A stretch of 64,000 bases of DNA from Cyrtodaria siliqua (Eukaryota; Mollusca; Bivalvia; Adapedonta; Hiatellidae), in NCBI GenBank assembly GCA_037043455.1, contig JAWPHD010005592.1, positions 1 to 64,000 of the forward strand, in the 5' to 3' direction. A program made the position numbers and the translations under genes. The notes below the pieces were generated by a model, which had not been told where the DNA came from, made no database searches, and was given only the letters and a program-made list of their open reading frames with translations. Below, one piece after another: positions 24,160-36,900 of the stretch (its first letter is position 1; each line of letters starts with the position of its first letter).

Positions 24160-25475
24160 AAGAGATACCTCCACCACCAATCCAATAAGTGTTTGGTTAT
24201 AGATTAACATTGCAATGACATGAGCTATAAATACAAATACATGACAAATGCATGGCCTTCAGTTATGACCGTGAAGAGTGCATGAACCGCACATATTTCA
24301 GATTTATATCTTTAAACATTTTTAAGAGTTACAGGCCTGATTATTATGACCATAAACTTGTCCACAAATTTGAATCATGAAACACCATCACTCAATAGAA
24401 TATGCTCACATTATTTAAAGTTTTAATGCCACATCTAGTTACAGATTGGACAAAGTATTTAATCACATAACTTTTGTTGTGTCCGACCACAGACATAATA
24501 TTAATTTGTTATTAGGTCTGTGGTCCGACATATATTACAAAGACAGATAACTTAATTCATCACACAACAAGTGAAATCTAACCAATCAAAGCAAATGGTT
24601 TTAGAAGCATGGGGGAAAATCTCTACATAAATAGGGGACAAGCAACTCTAAATAAATTCTCTTCACTCATGTACCACCAAGTTTGGGAGCTTTTAACCCT
24701 GTGGAACATTTTGTGAACAAGCTTGTAAGATTATATATATAGACTAAGGGATCATTTTTGAAATACAAGTGATCAGACTAGACCATTTACCAACCAATCA
24801 GCGGACAGGGAAAAAGTTCCAGGGTAAATTCGGAGCTATTACACGGAATCTCTAAATTTTGATTGGTTGACAAGGTTAACAAACCAAAAAATCTTGCTAA
24901 AAAATTAAAATTCAACTTTTGAAGAGTCACTTATAAAAGTTAAATCATACATTTGTGCAATGTATTCATAATTTGTTGCAAAATCAAAAATAAAATAAGT
25001 ATATTTTACATTTTCCTCATGTTTCTACATGCAATTAGGTGGGTCAGCACCATCCGACCCAAACAGCTTTTTCAAAACATACTCAGTGTATGGTTTGTGT
25101 ATGTTTCTTTGATAAAAATAAGATAGGTCTTTCAAAACAAGTAAGCAAAAATATATAATGAACCAAACAGCTAATTAACGCACCAGTAGACAATATCTTT
25201 AATAACAATCAATAAATCAAAACAAATTTCATTCTGAACGAGACAAATATCTTGTCAATAACAACTGTAAATTTAAAAAAAAAATCAAATTGCTGTGTCA
25301 GTCAAAATTTGAATATGCACACACGGGTATAAAATATTCAGGGTAAAAAGGTGGTGCGTTAGAACTTTGGTTCAGCATAGATTCTTATATTAGGGATCTC
25401 AGTTACAGAGCTTAAAGCTATAATGTACATCTATGGAAAAAGAATTGGTGCAGTATGACCAACCATGGAACTATA
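24160..25475. other. No gene seen
   Basis: AT-rich DNA with short imperfect repeats (AGACCATTTACC, TCTGTGGTCCGACA). No coding frame with splice support. Confidence 0.4.
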
Positions 25476-25477
25476 TA

Positions 25478-25640
25478 CTGTATTTCCCCTAATAGTAGCG
25501 CCCGGGTGCTATGCAAAATGTCAAGGCGGTCCTCTTATAAAATTGTTGAAAGTATTGAAATTTGAAAAAAATAAAAATTGAAAAGGATGTGGGGGTGGTG
25601 ATCGGGGTGAGGGAATAAGCTCTTATTAGGGTAAATACGG
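25478..25640. mobile_element. MITE with CNGTATTTCCCCTAATAG ends, TA target
   Basis: CTGTATTTCCCCTAATAGTA at the left and CTCTTATTAGGGTAAATACGG at the right are inverted repeats, with TA on both sides (25476-25477, 25641-25642). It is 163 bp. The same terminus occurs at 34175 and 35974. The TA duplication fits Tc1/mariner-type mobilisation. Confidence 0.8.
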
Positions 25641-25649
25641 TATGTATGG

Positions 25650-27050
25650 GTTTCACTGTATTAGGCAGAAATTCAAGAACTGGGTGTGCAAATATGCAAA
25701 CAGGGTGTGCAAAATAATTTGCTAACATGTGTTACTCGCCAATTCGCGCCAAGTCAGTGTCTATGGGGTAATTTATTTTTACAGATAAAGGTGAAAAAGG
25801 TGCATTTTAGATCACCTTTCTTCTATAAATGTATACAAAACATAACAATATTGAGAATGTAAGAGCTTTTTTGTGTTTTTTATCCCACCCACTCCACCAA
25901 ATATTGGCCGCGATTTTTCAAAAAGGCCTTGCAATAGAGGGCTGCACGGTTGACTGGCTAATACACTGAAGGGTTTTGAAGGCGCTTTTACCAATATTTC
26001 AGTGATATCTTGATGATGTCTAATAGTAGCAATGCTTTATAGTTCTGCCACACCCTATAACATCATACCGACACTGCAGGGCTGACCAAAGATTTTTAAG
26101 AGATTTGCCTTACAAACTTTGGACAGGTCAATTTAAGCCGGGGATTTCATTTGAATAACTAGAAAGTCTGAAGAACACCTAAAAATATGTCCAATGACCC
26201 CGGTGTGTATTTTCTGTTTCCTAAGATGCTATCTAAATAGATCAATCTTATTACCCAATAAAGCATGACATATAATGATTTTCATTAAAGTTCCTAGGAG
26301 CACACCTTTAAAAAGCCATAATTTGTCAACTCTCTATATACTCAAATACCAGTTAAGGAAGATTGTTTTACATTAATTTGCTACCTTTAAACTTAAAAAT
26401 AAAAAAGCTGCCAATTTTTTTATTGCAAAATGGTAGCTGAATTTCAGATTGTGAGGGGGATTACCTTGATTTTAAAACCTACTTGGAAATGTCCCAGACG
26501 TTAAAAAAATAAAACTCTTTAAAAAGGAAGTTCAAACAATTACAAAAAAAAGGTAAATTACATAATGCATATGACATCATGTTTCTAAATTAAGGTGGTG
26601 AAACAACAGTTACTAACATGTGAAATTTACTTTATAAACAAAAAAAGAAAACTGTTATCAGACTGTTTATCAAAGTCCTCGAGAGTGACAAGTTTAGATG
26701 ATTACTGATCAAAGATTACATCCACAATGATCAATATTGGGTGATTATAAATCGATACAAGGTAATCAAGCCCTTGCCATTGACAACTTTGTATATCAAA
26801 ACGGCTTCCTATTGAAGAAATAAAGATATACAGGCTTGAGGTATCTTATCAAGTTGCGTGTTGTTAAATTATTGCTAAATTATTATGGGTAATTTATTAT
26901 AGGACTCGGACATTTATATTCGTATTTCTTAAATTTGATATATAATGGTCTTTTTGTAAAATTTGGCAATTTGGTTACTACTTTTAAATATCGCTATATT
27001 ATATCAGTTGTATAGTGGCAAATTGTGTTTAATGGCCATTATGCATTAGG
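25650..27050. other. No gene seen
   Basis: No coding exon or repeat partner found in the window apart from short AT-rich runs. Confidence 0.4.
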
Positions 27051-27051
27051 C

Positions 27052-27375
27052 CATCCTTAAAAATATATTTGTTTACTGTTTCCCGACCCAGGATTTTATA
27101 AGTGGGTAGGTAGATACATGTAGGTGAAAATATTTTTTTTGCCAAAGACAGTAAAAAACTATAAGAAATTAAAGATATATACACTAAAAACAATAAATAA
27201 AAAAAAAAGTTTTTTTGGCAAAAGCCGGTTAAAAACTATAAGAAATTAAAGATATATACACTAAAAACAATAAATAAAAAAATTGTTAAAGAATTGCTAT
27301 AAAAACTTTTGGGTAGGGCACTTATTGGTGGGTCGGTAGGGAAACAGCAAACCACAATTTTTTATGGTCGGCCTT
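27052..27375. mobile_element. MITE, copy 2 of the gene 1 intron 2 element
   Basis: GGCCATCCTTAAAAATATAT to TTTTTATGGTCGGCC, flanked by TTA on both sides. An internal block of about 65 bp (AAAACTATAAGAAATTAAAG and following) is duplicated, absent from the copy at 18076. Confidence 0.75.
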
Positions 27376-27394
27376 AAAAGAAATGAATGCTTGG

Positions 27395-27600
27395 AGTGCT
27401 GTGGTCTAGTGGTGGAGCATCAGACCCTGGATTGAGGGGTTGTGGGTTTGATCGTAGGAATGACCATATGTGTTGTGTCCCTTATCTGCATTTGCTTAGT
27501 ACAGGTTCTACCCGGGAAGACATCGAGAGTGATTAAAATAAGTTCAAAGAGCTTTCCTTACAACGGATGTAAAATAAATAAGTTTAAATTAAAAGAAATG
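27395..27600 (+). mobile_element. tRNA-derived SINE
   Basis: TGTGGTCTAGTGGTGGAGC (A-box like) and GTGGGTTTGATCG (B-box like) are followed by CAGGTTCTACCCGGGAAG and an A-rich tail with ATGTAAAATAAATAAG. The head and body order is that of a SINE with a different head from the 5790 family. Confidence 0.65.
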
Positions 27601-27685
27601 AATAGCGATTTATAAATCACAAAATTCCACTTACAAATAAGTGTCAGATAACAATACGGTAAATAAATAAACACAAAGATAAAAG

Positions 27686-27880
27686 TTAACCCTTAACTGG
27701 CTACATATATATAATGGACTGTTCTTTCTCTGAATTAAGACCATTCCATTTATTTGACAAAGGGGTGTTTTGGGGAAAATGAATGATCAGCAGCCAGACA
27801 TTGATTGTAAACCCTGATCAGCCTGCGAGTTACAATGGACGCAAAGGCTATTATAGTCGTGCTTAGCGGATTAAGAGTTT
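27686..27880. mobile_element. Short MITE with TTAACCCTTAAC ends, copy 2
   Basis: Matches 15472-15637 over its length, with an extra CATTTATTTGACAAAGGGGTG segment. The right end is eroded (GCGGATTAAGAGTTT). Confidence 0.75.
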
Positions 27881-28019
27881 ATAAGCAGTCATGATAACAT
27901 TGATGTAAACCTTTACATTTGTTACTCATTAAAATATTCTTTATGAAAACTGCCTTAAAATGAAAATAACTTGAAGTTTCTTACAAAGGTGTTCTTGCAG
28001 CACCTCCATGGCCAGGATA

Positions 28020-28375
28020 GTAAAGACGCTGCAGCTAAAGCTCTATCATCTCTCATCGCTGCGGGTTCAACTCCCACTGTTAATGTCTGTTAAACTGAAT
28101 AAATTTCAGGTAAATGGGACTGTTTCTAAGATTATCATTCATTTAAAGTAATTCATTTCTAATCTTTTACATTTTTTCTGACTGAGCGCTCGACTTGTCA
28201 ACTGAGAAAGTGTAGATTCTTACGGATGGCAGGAGGTTACTGTAATATACTGTGAGTACTGGTTCTATCCTTTAAAAATAGGGTGGTATGCCGCTACCAC
28301 AAACAAATTGACCGTCATAATAATGGCCTAACATGTGCTAAAATGACATAAAACACCACTGAAACAAACAAACAA
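28020..28375 (+). mobile_element. tRNA-derived SINE with an internal insertion
   Basis: CATCGCTGCGGGTTCAACTCC head and TTCTTACGGATGGCAGGAGG body are separated by about 120 extra bases. The core TGAGTACTGGTTCTA and CCGCTACCAC are followed by a (CAAA)n tail. Confidence 0.65.
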
Positions 28376-28379
28376 AGGT

Positions 28380-29160
28380 GTTCTAAAGTACTAATAATGT
28401 ATCACATTTACCATCAAATCACTATCTGAACAGAAAAAATCAATTATTACATTGACCCCTGAGATTTTTATGGTAAGATTGTGTTTTGAATCATTATAAG
28501 AAATACATGTCATAACTCTTAAGGCTAAGAAACATATTTGTTATATTTCATTCCTGACAAAAATATTTCAAACATAAAAACAGTCATGTGAAATACACAT
28601 CATTATATAGTATCAATTTATTATTACTCAAATCGTCTGGCCTTCACATGTTTTGTTATCATGTTAAACTATTGATTCAGTCATTTAACTTAAAGAGCCC
28701 ATGAACGTATTCTATCTTTAATCTAATAACACAGTTAAATGGCCTGGTGGCAAGTTTTGTATTTATAATGGTTTAAAATCAGATTAACATCTACCAAGAA
28801 GAGGTCTGTTATAATCTTTGTATAACCATATATAATATTGTGTTGAAGGTACTGCATGTGATCTTGGAGTAGCATGAACTTGAATAAATGCATTTGGTTA
28901 TTATTAACATTTTTTTTTTTAAATACTTTATTTCCCCTAATAAAAGCGTTTCCCTTAATCAGGTAGGTCCCCTAACCCCCTTTTTAAAAAAATTAATAAA
29001 TAGAATAAAAATAAATAAATAAATAAAAAGATCTTCAAAATTGAATATATTATCGATCTTTGGTATTAAAAAATTCCCCCTCCTCCCCACACCCCCACCC
29101 CTCCCACAAACCAAAAAAATATTTATTTTTTACATTTCATAAGCCCGCTCCCTTGGGATT
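28380..29160. other. Unassigned, with a partial TACNGTATTTCCCC-family fragment
   Basis: 28925-29165 holds TACTTTATTTCCCCTAATAA and later AAGCCCGCTCCCTTGGGATTTTGCATAGC. These are like the outer parts of the 25478/34175 family but without a matching inverted end. Confidence 0.4.
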
Positions 29161-29177
29161 TTGCATAGCTTCTGTAG

Positions 29178-29840
29178 ATTTTTGGCTATATTTTTGAATT
29201 TCTTTTAGCTTTTTTTTCTTTTTATTAAATTTGTTTACTTTTTTTGCCTTTTTTGTTTTGTTTATATTATTAAAAACATACAATTAACCTTTAAACAATA
29301 GAATAATTCTATACTTTCAATATTTAAATCCACGACTGTGTCCAGATGAGTGACAAAAAAGTATGTCCGTTTCTTGCTTTGGTCAAGCTTGAAGAACAGC
29401 TACTGTAGTTGAAGATTCTCTTTTTTTTTACTTTTTTTTGGCTATACTTATGAATTTCTTGTAGCTTTTTTTACTTTTTCTTATTTTTTTTTACTTTTTT
29501 GCCTTTTTTGTTTTGTTTATATTATTAAAAACATACAATTAACCTTTAAACAATAGAATAATTCTATACTTTCAATTTTTAAATCCACGACTGTGTCCAG
29601 ATGAGTGACAAAAAAGTTTGTCCGTTTCTTGCTTTGGTCAGCTTGAAGAACAGCTACTGTAGTTGAAGATTCTTTTTTTTTTACTTTTTTTTGGCTATAC
29701 TTTTGAATTTCTTGTAGCTTTTTTTACTTTTTCTTATTTATTTTTTTACTTTTTTGCCTTTTTTGTTTTGTTTATATTATTAAAAACATACAATTAACCT
29801 TTAAACAATAGAATAATTCTATACTTTCAATTTTTAAATG
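29178..29840 (+). repeat. ~250-bp tandem repeat, two to three copies
   Basis: TTTGGCTATA, TTTTGTTTTGTTTATATTAT, AACCTTTAAACAATAGAAT and TTTAAATCCACGACTGTGTC recur with period about 250 bp (29188, 29440, 29690). The third copy stops after the TTTCAATTTTTAAAT word. Copies are nearly identical, so the duplication is recent. Confidence 0.9.
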
Positions 29841-29844
29841 CATA

Positions 29845-30739
29845 AGATCAATGCCGTAAGAATCCATGCATGTCGACCAATCAAAGCAGGCAGGGCCTCT
29901 CTAAATTTACATGTTAAATTGACACGTTAGGATTAATGATCGTTAAACCTGCTTCTATACTCTTGTATTGGTAACATTACCGCTATCTCATATTTGCATA
30001 CCCTCGATGATCCTTGGGCGGAAGAAATCCTTCTATGCAGATATGTTTCATTTAGTTTAGTTTAGTTGATATTGAGAATTAATAGCTCCTAAAAATAAAT
30101 ACCTGTGAGGTGAGTAGTTTTCAAATTTTTGAATCGTGTTTTGGAATATATTAATTGCTCAATAGGTAGTCAATTTAATATTCTTCTTTGTTTTAACAAT
30201 CCAAACATAATTTGTAGGTAAATAGAGGATAATTGTTATTTTAGAGTGAAAACATTAGCAAGTGCTAAAACATTTTTGAAGTGAAAATATAAAAAATCAA
30301 AAAGTAATTGAAGGTGCTAATTAAATCCAGCTGAGGTCAAAGAAAAGAAAATGATTTGATGATTACTAGGCCATAGGATTGCCAGATTAAAGAATTAAAA
30401 CTACTGCAAATAGGTCAGAAAAATACCATTTGCGTAAAATATTATTAAATATTAGTCTGTTACTCAGGGCAAAATGATATTAATGCTGTAATCCGATCAC
30501 AATTAATCGTTCATTCGTCAGCAATTTAACAGAATTAGTAATCAGGCAATTTGGAAATGGAAAGACTTAAATTAACACTACAGGCGTTTCCCTGTACGCT
30601 GCTAAAATAAAAAGCTGTCACAAGAAGGGATATGCATTGGAATTATATGTTGGAATAGTAACAATGGACTTTATAAGTGATCTTAAAAATTAGGAAAATA
30701 AATCGTAAACCCAGTTTGTAACCATTTTGATTTTCTTAG
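29845..30739. other. No gene seen; upstream flank of gene 2
   Basis: AT-rich sequence. No TATA-type promoter could be assigned. TTTAGTTTAGTTTAGTT at 30050 is a short simple repeat. Confidence 0.4.
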
Positions 30740-30796
30740 TATTGTTGAGGACTACAACAACTGCTACTATTTTAATCACCCCGATAGATCGGCACA

Positions 30797-30931
30797 ATGA
30801 ATGAAGCACAGCGGTCGGTGATTCAGCGGCATTACCGACAGCTTGCCGATGACCTCATCATGACGGAGGAGCTGCTTGGATCACTCTTCCAGAAAAAGGT
30901 CTTTGAAAGGGCCATGATTGAAATGATAAAG
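30797..30931 (+). CDS. Gene 2 coding exon 1 (CARD, first half)
   Basis: 135 nt, 45 codons, ending ATAAAG before GTAATT, phase 0. The ATG has A at -3; the next ATG, at 30801, is out of frame. The 5' end of the exon is uncertain: acceptor candidates are the AG at 30738-30739 (TTGATTTTCTTAG, better tract) and the AG at 30786-30787. Confidence 0.8.
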
Positions 30932-33900
30932 GTAATTAACTTTTAACACTTAATCATATCGTCTACTTTTTTTATCCAAATATTTTAGTTCTAATAAAGG
31001 TACGCTTCATGAGGATGTGCTTCACTCTAAGCCATTTGAACGAAAAGAATGTCCCAAAAAAATTTCAAATAAATTATTACATTTCCCTTCAAACTTTTGT
31101 TTTTTTGTTCATATTAGAACAAAAAAGAATTCGTTAAATTTCAAACCCTAGATTTAATACCTAACCTTCTACTTTACAACCATAAAAATCAGCAGTCTAC
31201 CAATGCAACGTCAAACTTTTGTCAACAATCAAAGGGTATATAAGGACTCAAAACTTCAAAAGTAAGACGCTTGAATTTCACACCTGACCAATCCTTTGGA
31301 TGATACTTAAAGGGAATGTAGGCATACAGACAACATTATTATTGAGAGTTTTAATAAAATTGTTCAAGGGCGAAAGAATTATCAAAATCGGATGATAAAC
31401 AAAGAAAATATGATCATTTGAAAGTTCTTTTGAAATAGACATGGAGGCCAACATTTTGCGAACTATGACATCACAGTTCTAAATTACCACATATGGAGTA
31501 TTTATAAAAATGTTATTTAATTGATTTATAAGGTCAAATCACAGCAAATGTATGAAAAATAAGTATACTATAAAAGTGTTATAATGCATTATATGGCCAG
31601 TAAAGGATTTTGCATTCATTTGCTGTGACTTTCTTTGCTTTAAGTTATATTTCACCAATATGCTATATATGGTAATTTAGAACTATGGCTCATATTTCTC
31701 AAAATATCCCATTTCCATTTAAGAATTTAAGAACTGAGCAGGATGCCCCTGCTACTGCTTCACATATTAAGAAAATTGTGTTTCGGACAACATTAAGGAC
31801 ATGGGTAACTCTATATACCGGTATGCCTTTCCATTGACAGGGCTTACACTAATGCCCTTCCACCAAAAAGGAAAAATACATGACATGGGCATATCAGTGT
31901 GTTCTGTTATTGATTTAGGTGAATGATGGTGTAACCTTTCAGAGCGGGAAATAGTGTTGTAAACCTTAGACATCGGAAAAGAATAACAACACAGATCATA
32001 TTAACTGGTACGAATTTTTAAAAAAAGAAGTGTCCAAAACTTACATTGGGTGGGCGTGGGGACTGGGGGATTGGGCAGGGGAGGGCAGTGTTTCCGCGAG
32101 AGCGCATTTCTTGCGTTTTTGACGCACTGAAATGATCGGCGACGCAACATAAATCAGCATATGCGTTTTTCGTGACGCAATGGAATTGACTAGGCTAGAA
32201 ATGAAATACCCGTCAAATTATCGTCGTAATACTTTCTTGAAAAGCTTCAAATGTAAGGAATCACGACAGAACTTATTTCTATTTACATCTTGGTCTATAT
32301 TTAGAACAGGAAAAACTAATTCCTGTACTTTTGTGTTATTGTCGTCGTCATATCGATCATATTACATCTTATAATTTCATTTCATTTTACTGTTATTATG
32401 CTAATCAGAATTAAGCTTTTGTTATGTTTCATTTTGTTGTTCATTTTACAGTGATTATAATGCCATCTTTGCAGCCCATGATTGGAAAACAAAGTTATTC
32501 ATTCTTGGTCTATTTTTAGAACAGGTTAAAATAATGTCTGAACTTTCCGCATTATTGTCGTCGTCATATCGATCGCATGTATGTGGGTCCGAGTAGGTAG
32601 AGGCTTATATAAAATCACTAGCAAATAAAAGCGCATAGATGATCATGATATGCCTGCTAAAATGACAGACGAACCCAAAATGAAACAACGCAGGTTAACT
32701 TCTTTTTTTCCTGAATCCACTAAAGATGTCTAATCAACTAATAATGCATGTCTATCTGACATTGCATGGTCTTTTCATCATAATGCATGTCCAAAAAAAT
32801 ATGACCCCTATATTTACAAAATGACCCCCAGTTTATTCCATAGTGGTCAAGGATGACCCCTAAATAATTGAGACCTGCAGAAACACGGGGTGGTGGCTGG
32901 GGTGGGTGTATGGCCTGAGTGTGGGTGTGGGTGTGGGTGTGGGGGGTGGATGGGGATGGAAGACATAAAAAAAGGCAATAAAATAGAGCACATCATTATA
33001 TTACATGACCCAAAATATGGATCCCATTCAAAGATAAAACTGATTTGTATTAAATTGCCAATTTTTTTTAACTAGGCCATAGAACATACTTAATATCTTT
33101 AATTATATCTACGAAGAAGTTTTTTTCACATGTCTTGAATATAGGAAAGATTATACCACAATCATGTCATGTAAACACTTCAAGGAAACTCGAGACATGA
33201 TTGGCCAATCAAGGATAAAACTGTCACACGATATTGTCTATTACAGTTATTTTGTTGTACACTCTAATTTTGCCACATATAAGCAACAAATGATTCTTAT
33301 ATACTGAAAGAAATACGTTTAGCACATAAATAACATGGTAAATCCCATTGAGCAGATTCAAGGCTATGTGCTTTAGCTGCCATTAATAATATAATTAACA
33401 TAAATTAACAAGTATATGCAAGACATTATTTTTAAACGATATCTGCGAAAAAAGTAGCAACATGTTTTAATTTACCTGCTTTACAAAAATTATAATTTCA
33501 TTCTTATTTCAATGCAAAGGGAGATAATTTTAAAATGTAAAACTTTCGGTTCCTGTTTTTCATTATAATGACATTTGTTTTTGCATTTTTTATCTCTCGA
33601 AACCCAGAATTGTTATTTACTAAAGTGTAACCCTGTTCTTGATAATATTCTTATTTTTAATGTGAAAAATGTTGTTTTATAGAAATGGGAGATAACTCTG
33701 ACACTTACTTTGAATCACACATAATAAGTGAAAAACAAGAACCCCTGCTGACATGCCAAAGTTATCACATGCTTCACATTATAAAATAAACATTCAGTTT
33801 CTTTAAGCTAGATATGCAAAAGACGGTACTAAACTTATTTCTTTCTATATATGATTCTCATATGATACCTACCGGTATTATATGATACTTATGTCAAACG

Positions 33901-36900
33901 TCAGCATTACATGATTCTTATATAAAACCTTTTATATAATAAAATATATAAAATCATATAAGTATACCATAGAAAATCATATAAAACCATCTTCATAAAA
34001 ATTTCATGAAGAAATGCAAATGATAAGAAAACATTACTTGAAATTACTAATAATTTTAAAAACAATTTTATTTACCTGACATTTATTCAGTTTAACAAAC
34101 ATATGAATTAAATATCTTCTTTGCTCCTAATGCATTCCACAAACTTATACCAAAATATAAATATCCTATATGTACCGTATTTCCCCTAATAGTAGGGGCC
34201 CGGGCGCTATGCAAAGTACAAAGGGCATACATGTGATATTTTCAGGAGGGTTACCAGGGAGATTTGACTTTTTTTTCAGGGAGATTTGACAAAATTCAGG
34301 GAGGTTTTTACACTCAAATTTTTAATGCGTACCGGTATATTTTTTTTCTGATATAAACCTTAATAAAGGGGGTAAATCAGCATAAAAACATGATATTTTA
34401 TACATATAATAGTTGAATACTGTTTATTTCATGTTAGCATAGCATATAATCAAGTATAGCATGTAATTAAACACTTTATATAGACTCTGTCCACTTTTTA
34501 ACCACTAATTACAACAAGACTTGGCTGCTGCATGCATCACCTTTTAGTTAATGATGATCATTAATCTGCTTTCATAAACATACCATAAAATAACATCATT
34601 TAAATCTGCTGGGGTATATATCTTGAGACTCTGTCCACTTTTTAACCACTAATTACAACAAGACTTGGCTGCTGCCAGCATCACCTTTGTCGGTTGAAAG
34701 TCTACACAATTGTTCACATTATTAAACTTGGCACTCATCAATATTATATACCAAAATATCAATCGATGCCGAATTCGCTAATTACAACCCCACTTACAGT
34801 CGGTGTATTCCTTAATCCTATCATAATCAACCTCCCATGGACATTACAGGTATCGCCGCCACGTGTCATAAACAAACAATCCAATCATTATTTTCACACA
34901 ATTAACCAATTACCTGACATGCTAATCCTTTTAACTACCCGCCCAGGGGCAATGTTTTCACAGATATAGATAAGACAGCAAGTGTTTATTCTAGATCATT
35001 CGGAAAACTCGGTCTTGATCCAATAAATCATAGCAATTACCCAAAAGGATTCGCAAATAACGAAATTTTGTAACTCGGCGGAAAATACCGGGAGAAAAAA
35101 ATACCGGGAGAAATGGAGCTCCCGGCGGGAGGCCGGGAGATCCCATGAAATTCCGGGAGAAATTAGCTCCCGGCGGGAGATATCACATGTATGAAAGGGG
35201 GCGCTCTTATGGTTAAAATGTTCAATATTTTTCCCCTCCTTTTTTGACTGTTTCCTTATAGAATTACTGTAAGGCGATCTTTTACTATGACACCGGTATT
35301 GACTAAACCTAAACCCGACTGTACACTGAGTTTATCACTATCATCTCTGTATGATACACATTACGTCGAATTTGACGATTACAACACAGGTTGGTTGCAT
35401 ATGAATTAAATAATAATAAAAGACAAACTAAATAGTAAATTGAATGTTGTTTAATGTCTCATCAACACAGTATAGGTTATTTAGAGCCACCTCAGAGAGA
35501 GGGGAAGGGTACATAGGAATCCGGGAACCGTGCTCTACTTTTATTATTGAATAGACTCCTCTGGTTCTTTAACGGTTTGGAGGATAGACCGATACACGGG
35601 AACCGCCCGGATTACGTCCCCATCCGACGGACGAGGCTAAGGAAAAGTCTTGCCCAAGAACACACCGACTAAACTCAGTGGCATTACGGAGGATTGAACT
35701 CGGGGCCTCCGGTTACAAATCCGCGCACTACCGACTGCGGCACGCCAGTAAATTGAAAGAAAGGAGATTTAAAAAAAGACAGCGCTTTATAAGGTTTATG
35801 TCACAGACCATACCAATGTCGTAGTACAAAAACTCCAATAATCAAATCCATTAGTGGTAAAGACGAAAAGAATTGTGTTTTTTGGGGAGTTTTGGATTTT
35901 TGAAAAGGTAAGATTTCTGAAAACAGGTGGGGGAACTTCTATTAGGGAAGGCGCTACTATTAAGGGATATACGGTAATATATAATATTTCATTACTTTTG
36001 AATCTTTTTTTTGAATCTTTTTCAGGCAGAAAAAACTTCAACAGAACAAACCTACAAGATGCTTTCCATTCTGCCCAAACGAGGTCCAGAGGCCTTCGAC
36101 GCATTTATTGAAATTATTAAAGCGGACTACCCCTGGTTGGCAACCATGTTGGAAACCAGTCATAGGACTACCACAGAACTATTGAGTCGACAAAACTCAT
36201 TTGTTTGTGCATGTGGAGGCATAAAGATCAACACCGAGCAACTACCTGAAACTAGTAGGTTTTGTTTTATGTTTTTAATTATTTTTTATTGCGTGGTATT
36301 CCAGTGTGGCAGCCGGGCTCAAATTTAAGCTGTTTCACTGCGTTTTGTCAGTAATTTTTTGAAAATGACAGTAAACTTTTGAAGCGATGATTAATGTAAA
36401 GATGGGTTTTAAAGGAAATGTAGCGACACAGCCAAACCATCTTTAATATTGAGAGTTCTGAAAAACTTGAATAAGGGTGAAAAAATTATCAAAATCAGAT
36501 GATAAACAAAGATGATATGATCATATGAATTTTCTGTTGAAACGAATATGGATGTGGCCATTTTGAGAGCTATGACATCACAGTTCTAAATTACCATACT
36601 GGCTGTATACCAGATATCGTCATTTTTATTTTGGTTCTTCAATATATCTAAATCAAATCCAGTCATCTCATAAATATTTTTGCTGGTAGAGAAGCTTACC
36701 CCTTTGCCATAAATATTCTGTGTTTACATTGTTTCTATTCTCGGTAACAAGTGGCACGTGACTGTTACTAAATATAGACTGAAATGGGTCGGTGGTCTGA
36801 GCTGAATGTAGTAGTTATCGTCATATTCCGTTTAATACAGAATAACCCATATTTGGGATGATGAAAACTAGTTAGTTACTAATTGAAACATAAATATACC

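Larger units (their letters stand above)
34175..35974. mobile_element. 1.8 kb TA-flanked TIR composite in gene 2 intron 1
   Basis: The left end CCGTATTTCCCCTAATAGTA and the right end TACTATTAAGGGATATACGG are inverted, with TA on both sides (34173-34174, 35975-35976). Same family as 25478-25640. The interior holds a duplicated 63-bp block (34482 and 34625), CCGGGAGAAAT/GCTCCCGGCGGGA palindromic words at 35085-35185, and a nested SINE at 35440-35760. The right end is about 50 bp from the exon 2 acceptor. Confidence 0.7.
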
